Origin: Streptomyces tendae
GTDB lineage: Bacteria; Actinomycetota; Actinomycetes; Streptomycetales; Streptomycetaceae
Reading direction: 5' to 3'
Length of the DNA stretch: 64,000 bases
NCBI RefSeq assembly: GCF_014650435.1
Contig: NZ_BMUY01000007.1
Span: forward strand, 186,001 to 250,000
This document shows, piece by piece, positions 10,239-18,712 of this stretch; position 1 is the stretch's first letter; every line of letters begins with the position of its first letter. Position numbers and translations under genes: made by a program. The notes beneath the pieces are model-generated. The model was not told the origin of the DNA. It did not search any database and worked only from the letters and a program-made list of their open reading frames with translations.

Positions 10239-12196
10239 CCGACACCTCCGCCCCCTTCCGGGTGCTGGTCTGCGGCACCAACTTCGGCCGCTTCTACGCC
10301 GAGGCCGCACACCGCCGCCCCGGATACGCGCCGGCCGGCATCCTGAGCCGGGGTTCGGCCGCCTCCCGGGCGTACGCGGAGCGCCTCGGCGTCCCCCACT
10401 ACACCGACACCGACGACCTCCCGGCCGACATCGACGCCGCCTGCGTGGCGGTGAGTTCCGCCATCTCGGGCGGCGGGGGCACCGAGCTGGCCAGGGCGCT
10501 CATGGACCGGGGCATCCACGTCCTCCAGGAACACCCCGTCCACCTCACCGAGTTGACCGAAAACCTCACCCACGCACGCCGCCGGGGCGTGCAGTACCGC
10601 CTCAACACCCACTACCCGCACGTCGCCCCGGTCCGCGGCTTCATCGACGCCGCCCGCCGGCTCGTCGCACAACAGCGACCGCTCTTCGTGGACGCCGCCA
10701 CCCCGATCCACCTGATGCACCCCCTGGTGGACATCCTCGGCCGCGCGATGGGCACCCTGCGCCCCTGGCGCTTCGCGGACCCCGCGCCGCTGCCCGCCGC
10801 TGTCGGACCGCAGCCGTTCCGCTCCCTGCACGGCATGCTGGCGGGCGTCCCCCTCACCCTGCGCGTGCACCATCAGCTCGACCCGTCCGACCGGGACAAC
10901 CACGCCCTGCACTGGCACCGGATCTCGCTCGGCACGGAGGGCGGAGTGCTCACCCTGGCCGACACCCACGGCCCCGTGCTGTGGAGCCCCCGGCTGCACG
11001 TCGGACGTGACACCGACCGGCGCTTCGTCCTCGACGGACCCGGCACCGGCCGCCTGGGCCTGGGCACCACCGCCGTCGTCGGCACCACGGGCACCTTCCG
11101 GACCGTCTTCACCGACCTGTGGCCGGAAGCGGTCGGCAGCGCTCTCGACGGGCTCCGCGAGGCCGTCGAGCAGGGCGGCGACGCCCTGCGCACGGGCCAG
11201 TACGACCTGGCCGTGTGCCGCATCTGGACCGACCTCGCCGCACGGCTCGGACCACCCGAGATCGTCCGTCCGGCCACCCCGCGGCCCCTCGCGCTCAGCG
11301 ACGTCTTCCCCGCTCCGGAGCAGGCTCGCGCCGACACGGCCCGCGTCGACACGGCAAGCACCGACGCGCACCGCTCCGACGACACGGACCGCACCCGCGG
11401 CCCGGGTAGTGCCTCGCCCTACACCCCGTCGGCCGAGTTCTTCGACCTCGTCGCCGCCGAGCACACCGCGACCGCGAGCGCGCCCGCCGTCGCCGCGCTG
11501 CTCGCCGACGCCGACCTGAGCACCGGACCGGTGGTCGACATCGGCGCCGGTACCGGCCTGGTGACCGAGGCCGTCGCCCGTGCCCGGCCGGACGCCGAGA
11601 TCCTCGCCTGCGAACCTGCGGTCGGCATGCGCGCCGTGCTCACCAGCAGGGTGTTCAGCGACCCGGACCTGCGCTCCCGCGTCACCGTCACCGCCGACGC
11701 CGCGCCCGACCTGGACCTCCCGGAACGGGTCAGCGTCGTCCTGCTGTGCGGCGTCCTCGGCCACCTCGACGCCGCCGGCCGGGCCCGGCTGTGGCGGCGA
11801 CTGAACCGACGGCTGGCCCCCGGTGGGCTCGTGGTCGTCGAACTCATGCAGTTCGAGGAGCCGTTGACCCTCCCCGACACCAGGCTCGCCACCGCCACCG
11901 CCGGACGGCACCGCTACGAGTGGTCGTTCGGCGCAGCGCCCGACGAGACGGAGGACGGCGTGATGCGCCTGCACTCCACCTGGCGCGTCTACCGAGAGGA
12001 CGCCACCGAGGCGGAGCGCGAGGTGCACGACTCCTACCGGTGGGAGCCCTTCGGGCTGAAGGACGTGGTCGCCGAATCCGGGATGACCGCCCGCACCCTG
12101 CCCACCCGCCCCGGAGCACCCCCGCTGGCCGTACTCACCCGCGCACCGGACGCACCGGACACCCCTGCCCCCGCCACCACTCCCACCCACGGCTGA
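10235..12196 (+). CDS. Thiazolinyl imide reductase fused to SAM methyltransferase
   Basis: 653-residue two-domain protein; the GTG start overlaps the previous stop. Residues about 1-350 are an Irp3/PchG-type thiazolinyl imide reductase: an N-terminal CGTNFGRFY nucleotide-binding loop, VSSAISGGGG, the EHPVH segment and NTHYPHVAPVR are all recognisable. This enzyme reduces a carrier-bound thiazoline to thiazolidine with NADPH. After a low-complexity linker rich in D, T and A (about 360-392), a class I methyltransferase begins at about 396 with a SAM loop VDIGAGTG near 434-441. The second half is clearly related to the free-standing methyltransferase at 14345-15073, including a shared TSRV segment. 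In yersiniabactin and pyochelin systems the reductase is a separate protein, so the fusion is notable. Confidence 0.92.
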   Translation: MTDTSAPFRVLVCGTNFGRFYAEAAHRRPGYAPAGILSRGSAASRAYAERLGVPHYTDTDDLPADIDAACVAVSSAISGGGGTELARALMDRGIHVLQEHPVHLTELTENLTHARRRGVQYRLNTHYPHVAPVRGFIDAARRLVAQQRPLFVDAATPIHLMHPLVDILGRAMGTLRPWRFADPAPLPAAVGPQPFRSLHGMLAGVPLTLRVHHQLDPSDRDNHALHWHRISLGTEGGVLTLADTHGPVLWSPRLHVGRDTDRRFVLDGPGTGRLGLGTTAVVGTTGTFRTVFTDLWPEAVGSALDGLREAVEQGGDALRTGQYDLAVCRIWTDLAARLGPPEIVRPATPRPLALSDVFPAPEQARADTARVDTASTDAHRSDDTDRTRGPGSASPYTPSAEFFDLVAAEHTATASAPAVAALLADADLSTGPVVDIGAGTGLVTEAVARARPDAEILACEPAVGMRAVLTSRVFSDPDLRSRVTVTADAAPDLDLPERVSVVLLCGVLGHLDAAGRARLWRRLNRRLAPGGLVVVELMQFEEPLTLPDTRLATATAGRHRYEWSFGAAPDETEDGVMRLHSTWRVYREDATEAEREVHDSYRWEPFGLKDVVAESGMTARTLPTRPGAPPLAVLTRAPDAPDTPAPATTPTHG

Positions 12197-12205
12197 GGAA
12201 CACCG

Positions 12206-13441
12206 ATGACATCCCCCGAATCCCCGACGGCGTCCGACACCCCGGGCACCGTCCCGCCCCGCGACTTCCCGATCCGGCGCGGCTGCCCCTTCGCCGCGCC
12301 CGCCGAGTACGCCGCGCTGCGCACCGACGACCCGGTCGCCCGCGTCACCCTGCCGACCCGGCGGGAGGCATGGGTGGTGACCCGCTACGACGACGTGCGG
12401 GAACTGCTCTCAGACCCGCGCGCCAGCGCCGACATCCGCCGCCCGGACTTCCCCGCTCTCGGCGAGGGCGAGCAGGAGGCCGGGGCCAGGTTCCGCCCCT
12501 TCATCCGCACCGACGCCCCCGAGCACACCCGCTACCGGCGCATGCTGCTGCCGGCGTTCACCGTGCGCCGGGTCCGCGCGATGCGGCCCGCCGTACAGGC
12601 GCGGGTGGACGAGATCCTGGACGGCATGCTGGACGCCGGCGGCCCGGTGGACTTCGTCACCGCCTACGCCAACGCCGTCTCCACGTCGGTGATCTGCGAA
12701 CTGCTCGGCATCCCGCGGCACGACCTGGAGTTCTTCCGGGACGTCACGAGGATCTCCGGCTCCCGCAACAGCACCGCCGAGCAGGTCTCCGAAGCCCTCG
12801 GCGGCCTCTTCGGCCTGCTCGCCGGGCTGGTCGCCGAGCGCCGGGAGGAACCCCGCGACGACCTGATCTCGAAGCTCGTCACCGACCACCTGGTCCCCGG
12901 CAACGTGACCACGGACCAGCTGCTGTCCACCCTCGGCATCACCATCAACGCCGGCCGCGAGACCACCACCAGCATGATCGCCCTGAGCACCCTGCTGCTC
13001 CTGGACCGGCCCGAGCTGCTGGCGGAACTGCGCAAGGACCCCGCCTTGATGCCCGCGGCCGTCGACGAACTCCTGCGCGTCCTGTCCGTCGCCGACTCCA
13101 TTCCGCTGCGCGTCGCCGCCGAGGACATCGAGCTGTCGGGCCGTACCGTCCCCGCCGACGACGGCGTCATAGCGCTCCTCGCCGGTGCCAACCACGACCC
13201 CGAGCAGTTCGACGATCCCGAGCGGGTCGACTTCCACCGCACGGACAACCATCACGTGGCCTTCGGCTACGGAGTGCACCAGTGCATCGGTCAGCACCTG
13301 GCGCGGCTGGAGCTGGAGGTCGCGCTGGAAACGCTGGTCCGCCGCGTCCCCACGCTGCGCCTCGCGGGGGAGCGGGACCGGGTCGTCGTCAAGCACGACT
13401 CGGCCACCTTCGGCCTCGAAGAGCTGATGGTGACCTGGTGA
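12206..13441 (+). CDS. Cytochrome P450 (CYP105N1-like)
   Basis: 411-residue soluble bacterial P450 starting at an ATG nine bases after the previous stop with a GAGGAA-type ribosome site. Key motifs: I-helix AGRETT at 249-254, K-helix ELLR at 288-291, and the haem loop FGYGVHQCIG with Cys 360 as the expected axial ligand. Length and motifs fit the CYP105 group. S. coelicolor carries a P450 (SCO7686, CYP105N1) in its coelibactin cluster, flanked like this one by a reductase and a thioesterase. The inferred role is oxidation of the siderophore or of an intermediate; the exact position cannot be read from sequence. Confidence 0.95.
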   Translation: MTSPESPTASDTPGTVPPRDFPIRRGCPFAAPAEYAALRTDDPVARVTLPTRREAWVVTRYDDVRELLSDPRASADIRRPDFPALGEGEQEAGARFRPFIRTDAPEHTRYRRMLLPAFTVRRVRAMRPAVQARVDEILDGMLDAGGPVDFVTAYANAVSTSVICELLGIPRHDLEFFRDVTRISGSRNSTAEQVSEALGGLFGLLAGLVAERREEPRDDLISKLVTDHLVPGNVTTDQLLSTLGITINAGRETTTSMIALSTLLLLDRPELLAELRKDPALMPAAVDELLRVLSVADSIPLRVAAEDIELSGRTVPADDGVIALLAGANHDPEQFDDPERVDFHRTDNHHVAFGYGVHQCIGQHLARLELEVALETLVRRVPTLRLAGERDRVVVKHDSATFGLEELMVTW

Positions 13442-14271
13442 CCGCCGCCTTCCCGCCGAACTTCTCCGCCCGCGCCGCACGGACCGACAGCCCCTGGATC
13501 AGGCGCTGGAACGAGGGTTCCGCAGCCCGGCTCACGCTGCTCTGCCTGCCGCACGCCGGTGGCAGCGCGGGCTTCTACCGGCCCTGGGCGGCGCTGATGC
13601 CGGCCGAGGTGGAACTCGTCGGCATCCAGTACCCGGGCCGCGAGGACCGCTTCGACGACCCGGTGAGCGCGGACATGGGCGAGCTGGTGACCGCGCTGGC
13701 GGACGCCGTCCTGCCGCTGCTCGACCGGCCGTACGCCCTCTTCGGGCACAGCATGGGCTCCGCCGTGGCCTGGGAACTGGCCCACGAACTGGACCGCCGG
13801 GGCGTCCCCGGCCCGCGTCGCCTCTTCGCGTCGGGCCGGGCCGCACCCGGCACGGCGGTGACCGGGCAGCTCCACCGCCAGGACGACGACGTCCTGTGCG
13901 CGGAACTGGCCCGGCTCGGCGGCACCAGCCGTGAGGTCCTCGACGACCCGGGGCTGCGCTCCCTCGTCCTCACCGCCGTCCGCCACGACTACCGGATCAT
14001 CGAGACCCACCGGCCCCGGGCGCGGCCGCCGCTGTCCTGCCCGATCCACGTGCTGACCGGCGACACCGACCCGGAACTCGGCGAGGAACGCAGCCGCGAC
14101 CGGGCCGGCGGCTGGGCGGGCCTGACCACCGCCCGCACCGAGGTCCGGGTCTTCTCCGGGGACCACTTCTACCTCACCCCGCGACGCCGGGAGGTGGTCG
14201 CCACCGTCCTGCGCAGGCTCGACCCCTCGCTGACCACGGACGGCCGGCGCACCTGGCCGAGCACCCCGTGA
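13438..14271 (+). CDS. Type II thioesterase
   Basis: 277-residue alpha/beta hydrolase of the NRPS-associated type II thioesterase family. The chosen GTG at 13438 overlaps the P450 stop (GTGA). Motifs: LLCLPHAGGS near the N-terminus; nucleophile elbow GHSMGS with Ser 105; an acidic residue in TGDTDPE; and catalytic His 243 in GDHFY. Such editing thioesterases remove mis-primed acyl groups from carrier domains and are found in yersiniabactin (YbtT), pyochelin (PchC) and coelibactin clusters. It is a free-standing protein, distinct from the releasing thioesterase fused to the second synthetase. Confidence 0.95.
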   Translation: MTAAFPPNFSARAARTDSPWIRRWNEGSAARLTLLCLPHAGGSAGFYRPWAALMPAEVELVGIQYPGREDRFDDPVSADMGELVTALADAVLPLLDRPYALFGHSMGSAVAWELAHELDRRGVPGPRRLFASGRAAPGTAVTGQLHRQDDDVLCAELARLGGTSREVLDDPGLRSLVLTAVRHDYRIIETHRPRARPPLSCPIHVLTGDTDPELGEERSRDRAGGWAGLTTARTEVRVFSGDHFYLTPRRREVVATVLRRLDPSLTTDGRRTWPSTP

Positions 14272-14344
14272 GCGCCCGCCGTCCGGCCACCCCCGACCCG
14301 TCCGTCCCACCCACCCCTTCGGCAGCACCCGCCAGGAGACCGTC

Positions 14345-15073
14345 GTGATCGACTACTACTCGACCTCGGCCGAGTTCTACGAACTGGTCGCCACCCGGCA
14401 CACCGCCAGCAGCGGCCCCCCGCTCACCCGCGTCCTCACGGGTCTGGACGTCTCGCACGGCCCGGTCCTGGAGATCGGCGCGGGCACCGGACGCGTGACC
14501 GAGGTGATCGCCGCCGCACTCCCCGAGGCGGAGATCATCGCCGCCGAACCGTCGGCCACCATGCGGGCCATGCTCACCTCCCGGGTCGCCCGCGACCCGG
14601 ACCTGCGGCGCCGGGTGACGGTGGCCGACGGCGCCGCCCAGGACCTCGTGCTGCCCGAACGGCTCAGTGCCGTCGTCATCTTCGGCGTGGCCGGTCATCT
14701 GACCGTCCCCGAGCGCGTGGCGCTGTGGAAGCGGCTCGCGGCCCGGCTGCCGGAGGGGGCGCCCATCGTGGTGGAACTGATGGGCGTCTCCTCGCCCCGC
14801 GTCATCCCTCCGGTGATGTCCCTGCGGGAGACCATCGGCCGCCAGACCTACGAGTGGTGGATCGGCGGCGAACCCACCGAGGGAGACGCCATGCGGTTCA
14901 CCACGACCTGGAAGGTGCTGCGCGACGGCCGCACCGTGCGCGAGGTCGCCGACAGCTACGACTGGCACACCTTCGACGTCGCCCGCCTGGCCCGCGAGGC
15001 GGGCATGACCAGCCGCCGGATCACCGAGGCGGGCGGCCGGCCCATCCCCGAAATCGGAGTACTCGTCAAGTGA
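14345..15073 (+). CDS. Class I SAM-dependent methyltransferase
   Basis: 242-residue cytoplasmic methyltransferase with a GTG start preceded by a strong AGGAGA ribosome site. The SAM loop is LEIGAGTGRVTE at about 41-52, followed by an acidic strand end and a VEL segment. It is recognisably paralogous to the C-terminal half of the reductase fusion at 10235-12196: both begin with a Y-x-x-SAEF motif, share A-M-L/V-TSRV, and end with a DSYxW motif. The likely substrate is the salicyl-thiazoline scaffold (O-, N- or C-methylation), but which atom is methylated cannot be decided here. A 73-base gap separates it from the thioesterase, the largest gap inside the cluster. Confidence 0.9.
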   Translation: MIDYYSTSAEFYELVATRHTASSGPPLTRVLTGLDVSHGPVLEIGAGTGRVTEVIAAALPEAEIIAAEPSATMRAMLTSRVARDPDLRRRVTVADGAAQDLVLPERLSAVVIFGVAGHLTVPERVALWKRLAARLPEGAPIVVELMGVSSPRVIPPVMSLRETIGRQTYEWWIGGEPTEGDAMRFTTTWKVLRDGRTVREVADSYDWHTFDVARLAREAGMTSRRITEAGGRPIPEIGVLVK

Positions 15074-16890
15074 AGTCACAACCGTCCGAGACCGGCCGGG
15101 ACCCGGTGTCCCGGACCCCGGCAGCCCCCGGCGCGGGCACCGGGGCACGTCCGCGCCCCCTGCGTGAGCTGACCGGGCCCGTCCGCGGCCGACTGGCCGT
15201 CGCCGTCGGCCTCCAGAGCGTCGCGGCCCTCGCCGGGGTGGTGCCGTTCATCGCCGTCTCCGAGATCGCCGACCGACTCACCGCGGACGCACCCGCCGAC
15301 GGTGACACCCTGTGGCCGCTGGTCGCGCTGGCCTGCGCGGCGGGGCTCCTCGCCCTGGCGTGCGGCACGGCGGCCGGCGCCCTGGCCCACCTCGCCGACA
15401 ACGACCTCCAGCTCGCCCTGCGCCGCCGGCTCGCCCGGCACATCGGGCGGCTGCCGCTCGGCCGGCTCACCGAGCGGGGGACCGGCGAGGTGAAGCAGGC
15501 GGTGCAGGACGACGTGAGCGCGCTGCACACGCTGTTCGCCCACACCCTGCTCGACATCGTCGCCGTGCTCACCGCACCGCTCCTGGCCCTGGCCTACCTG
15601 TTCACCGTCGACCTGCGCCTGGGCCTGGTCAGCGTCGTGCCGTTGCTGCTCGGCGTGTACCTGTTCAGCCGGGCCATGGCGGGCGCGGCGGCACAGATGG
15701 CCGAGTTCGGAGCCGCGGTGGGGCGGATCTCCGCCGCCGCCGTGGAATTCGCCTCCGGCATCGCCGTCTTCAAGAGCTTCGGGCGCGGCCGCAAGGCGCA
15801 CGAGCGGTTCGTCGACGCCACCGAGGGCTTCGCCGACTTCTTCTCCCGCTGGGTCCGCACCACCCTGGTCAGTTCCACCGCCGCCGTGCTGGTGGTCGCC
15901 CCGGCCGTGGTCCTGCTGCTCCTGACCGTGCTGGGCACCGTGTTCGTGACCCAGGGCTGGCTGACCGGCGCCGAACTCGTCCCCTTCCTCCTCCTGGGCC
16001 CCGCCGTGGCCGCCCCCATGGGCGTCGTCGGCCCGCGCATCCAGCAGATCCGGGCCGGTCAGGCCGCCGCCGTCCGCATCACCGAGCTGCTGCACGCCCC
16101 GACCCTCCCCGAGCCCGCCACCCCCGTCCTGCCCGACGGCCACCACGTCCGCCTGCGCGGGGTGTCCTTCTCCTACGACGGGCGGACCGACGTCCTGCAC
16201 GACGTCGACCTCGACCTCGCGCCCGGCACGGTCACCGCGCTGGTCGGACCCTCCGGCTCGGGCAAGTCGACCCTGGCGTCGCTGCTGCCCCGCTTCCACG
16301 ACGTCACCGCCGGCACGGTGACCCTCGGCGGCGCCGACCTGCGCGACATCCCCGCGACCGAGCTGTACCGCCGGGTCGGCTTCGTCCTCCAGGACGTACG
16401 GCTGCTGCGGGCGAGCGTCGGAGACAACATCCGCCTGGGCCGCCCCGAGGCCACCGACGAGGAGGTCGAGCGGTGCGCCCGCGCCGCCCGCATCCACGAC
16501 CGGATCACGGCCCTGCCCGACGGCTACGCGACCGAACTCGGCACGGCCGTCACCCTGTCCGGCGGCGAGGCACAGCGCCTCTCCATCGCGCGGGCCCTGC
16601 TCGCCGACGCCCCGGTGCTCGTCCTCGACGAGGCGACCGCGTACGCCGATCCGCACTCCGAGGCACTGATCCAGGACGCGCTGTCCGCGCTCGCGGCGGG
16701 TCGCACCCTGCTCGTCATCGCCCACCGCCTGTCGACCGTCCGCTCCGCCGACCGGATCGTGGTGCTGGAGGACGGGCGCGTCACCGAACAGGGCCGCCAC
16801 GACGACCTGCTGGCCGCCGGCGGCCGCTACGCCACGCTGTGGAACGCCCAGCGGAGCGCGGACGACATCCGAGAAGGAAGTGCACGATGA
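15070..16890 (+). CDS. ABC half-transporter (permease-ATPase), YbtP/IrtA-like
   Basis: 606-residue fused transporter subunit; its GTG overlaps the methyltransferase stop. An N-terminal exporter-fold membrane domain with six predicted helices occupies about residues 40-330. The ATPase domain has Walker A GPSGSGKST near 393-401, signature LSGGEAQR near 496, and Walker B VLVLDEAT. It pairs with the next gene to form a heterodimer. YbtP/YbtQ of yersiniabactin and IrtA/IrtB of mycobactin show that this exporter-like architecture can import metal-siderophore complexes. Uptake of the cluster product is therefore the first guess, with export the alternative. The switch residue after the Walker B reads YADPH rather than the usual ALDxx. 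Confidence 0.93.
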   Translation: MKSQPSETGRDPVSRTPAAPGAGTGARPRPLRELTGPVRGRLAVAVGLQSVAALAGVVPFIAVSEIADRLTADAPADGDTLWPLVALACAAGLLALACGTAAGALAHLADNDLQLALRRRLARHIGRLPLGRLTERGTGEVKQAVQDDVSALHTLFAHTLLDIVAVLTAPLLALAYLFTVDLRLGLVSVVPLLLGVYLFSRAMAGAAAQMAEFGAAVGRISAAAVEFASGIAVFKSFGRGRKAHERFVDATEGFADFFSRWVRTTLVSSTAAVLVVAPAVVLLLLTVLGTVFVTQGWLTGAELVPFLLLGPAVAAPMGVVGPRIQQIRAGQAAAVRITELLHAPTLPEPATPVLPDGHHVRLRGVSFSYDGRTDVLHDVDLDLAPGTVTALVGPSGSGKSTLASLLPRFHDVTAGTVTLGGADLRDIPATELYRRVGFVLQDVRLLRASVGDNIRLGRPEATDEEVERCARAARIHDRITALPDGYATELGTAVTLSGGEAQRLSIARALLADAPVLVLDEATAYADPHSEALIQDALSALAAGRTLLVIAHRLSTVRSADRIVVLEDGRVTEQGRHDDLLAAGGRYATLWNAQRSADDIREGSAR

Positions 16891-18653
16891 TCCGTCAGCT
16901 CTACGGTGTCCTCGGGCCGGAGGGCTCCCGCCCGCTGAACCGGCTGCTCGTCCTCCAGTGCGGCGCGGCCGTCCTGCAAGGCGTGGCCTTCGCCCTCCTG
17001 GTGCCCGTACTGCGGGCCCTGCTCGGCCCCCGTCCCGACGACGTGTGGCCCTGGCTGACGGCGTTCGCCGCCTGTGCGCTCGCACACGCCCTCCTCCAGG
17101 GCGCTGCCATCGCCGGCGGGTTCACGGTCGGGTCCCGGCTCTCCCGGGTGCTGCACCGCCGTATGGCGGACCAGGCCCTGCGCCTGCCCCTGGGCTGGTT
17201 CACCACAGGACGCACCGCCGAGTTCAGCAGGCTGGCCGGACAGAACGTCATCCAGGTGATGAGCACACCGGCCCACTTGCTGCGCCCCTTCATCAGCTCC
17301 CTGCTCACCCCGGCGACCCTGGTGATCGCCACCTTCTTCTTCGACGTCCGCACCGCCCTGGTGCTGCTGGTCTGCGCGCCCGTCCTGTTCGCCGTCCAGG
17401 CGGGGAGCAGCGCCGTCATGCGCCGGCTCGACCTCGGCCGTGACGCCGCGATCGCCGAGTCCGCCGACCGGGTCCTCGAGTACGCACGCAACCAGCCGGT
17501 ACTGAGGGCCTTCGGCCGGACCGCCGAAGGCCATGGGGCGCTGGACGACGCCCTGGTGGCCGAGGCGCGCGCGGACCGCCGGCTCATCGCGCGCGGGCTG
17601 CCCGGACTGGTCTCCTTCTCCTTCGCCACCCGGCTCGTGTTCGCCCTGCTGCTCGCCCTCGGGGTGTCCTGGCAGCTCGACGGCTCGCTCACGGTGCCCA
17701 CCCTGCTGTCGCTCCTCGTGCTGCTGGTCCGCCTGATCGACAGTGTGTCGTCCGCCGCCGAGGCCGGCGCCGGGATGCGCATCGCCCGCAACACCCTGGA
17801 ACGCCTCGGCGCGGTCCTCGACGAACCGCCGTTCCCCCAGCCCGCCGAGCCGAAGACGCCGCGCGACGGGAGCGTGGAGTTCACCGGGGTCGGCTTCCGA
17901 TACACCGAGGGCGGTGGCGATCCGGTGGACGCTGCGGCCGCACGCCCGGTCCTGAACGACGTGACCTTCCGCCTGCCCGAGCGCAGCATGACGGCGCTGG
18001 TCGGCCCGTCCGGCGCGGGCAAGACCACGGTCGCCGCTCTGCTCGCCCGCTTCCGGGACACCACCGAGGGCACCGTCCGCATCGGCGGCGTCGACGTGCG
18101 CGAGATCGCCGCCGACGACCTGACCGCCCATGTCTCCCTCGTCTTCCAGGACGTCTACCTCTTCGACGGCACGATCGAGGAGAACGTCCGGATCGCCGCC
18201 CCCGACGCGGACGCCGGAGCACTGGCCGAGGCCGCGGCGCTCTCCGGCCTCGACCGCGTGATCGAGGAGCTGCCGGACGGCTGGGCCACGAAGGTGGGGG
18301 AGGGCGGCGCACGTCTCTCCGGCGGTCAGCGCCAGCGCGTGTCCATCGCCCGTGCGCTCCTCAAGGACGCCCCGATCCTCGTCCTCGACGAGGCCACCGC
18401 CGCCCTCGACCAGGAGAACGAGGCGTTGTTCGCAACTGCCGTCCGGGCCCTGGCGGACCGCAAGACCCTCCTGGTCGTCGCGCACCGGCTGAGCACCGTC
18501 GTGCGCGCCGACCAGATCCTCGTCCTGGAGGACGGCCGGATCACCGAACGGGGCACGCACGACGACCTGGTGGCGGCGGGCGGCACGTACGCCTCCTTCT
18601 GGGAACGGCGTGCGCGGGCCCACGGGTGGCGGCTGGCGGCGGCACCGTCATGA
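16887..18653 (+). CDS. ABC half-transporter (permease-ATPase), YbtQ/IrtB-like
   Basis: 588-residue partner of the preceding half-transporter; its ATG overlaps that gene's stop. Membrane helices lie within about 25-300, including a very hydrophobic pair near 240-285. The ATPase has Walker A GPSGAGKTT near 374-382, signature LSGGQRQR near 477, Walker B ILVLDEAT with a canonical ALD loop, and a switch histidine in AHRLST. Both half-transporters keep intact catalytic motifs, except for the unusual D-loop of the first, so ATP hydrolysis may be asymmetric. Role: membrane transport of the siderophore made by the cluster, by analogy with YbtPQ and IrtAB. Confidence 0.93.
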   Translation: MIRQLYGVLGPEGSRPLNRLLVLQCGAAVLQGVAFALLVPVLRALLGPRPDDVWPWLTAFAACALAHALLQGAAIAGGFTVGSRLSRVLHRRMADQALRLPLGWFTTGRTAEFSRLAGQNVIQVMSTPAHLLRPFISSLLTPATLVIATFFFDVRTALVLLVCAPVLFAVQAGSSAVMRRLDLGRDAAIAESADRVLEYARNQPVLRAFGRTAEGHGALDDALVAEARADRRLIARGLPGLVSFSFATRLVFALLLALGVSWQLDGSLTVPTLLSLLVLLVRLIDSVSSAAEAGAGMRIARNTLERLGAVLDEPPFPQPAEPKTPRDGSVEFTGVGFRYTEGGGDPVDAAAARPVLNDVTFRLPERSMTALVGPSGAGKTTVAALLARFRDTTEGTVRIGGVDVREIAADDLTAHVSLVFQDVYLFDGTIEENVRIAAPDADAGALAEAAALSGLDRVIEELPDGWATKVGEGGARLSGGQRQRVSIARALLKDAPILVLDEATAALDQENEALFATAVRALADRKTLLVVAHRLSTVVRADQILVLEDGRITERGTHDDLVAAGGTYASFWERRARAHGWRLAAAPS

Positions 18654-18712
18654 CGGCTCATCCGAAACCCACGACCACCTCCGACCGAACGGCAGAAGGA
18701 AGGCACGACACG

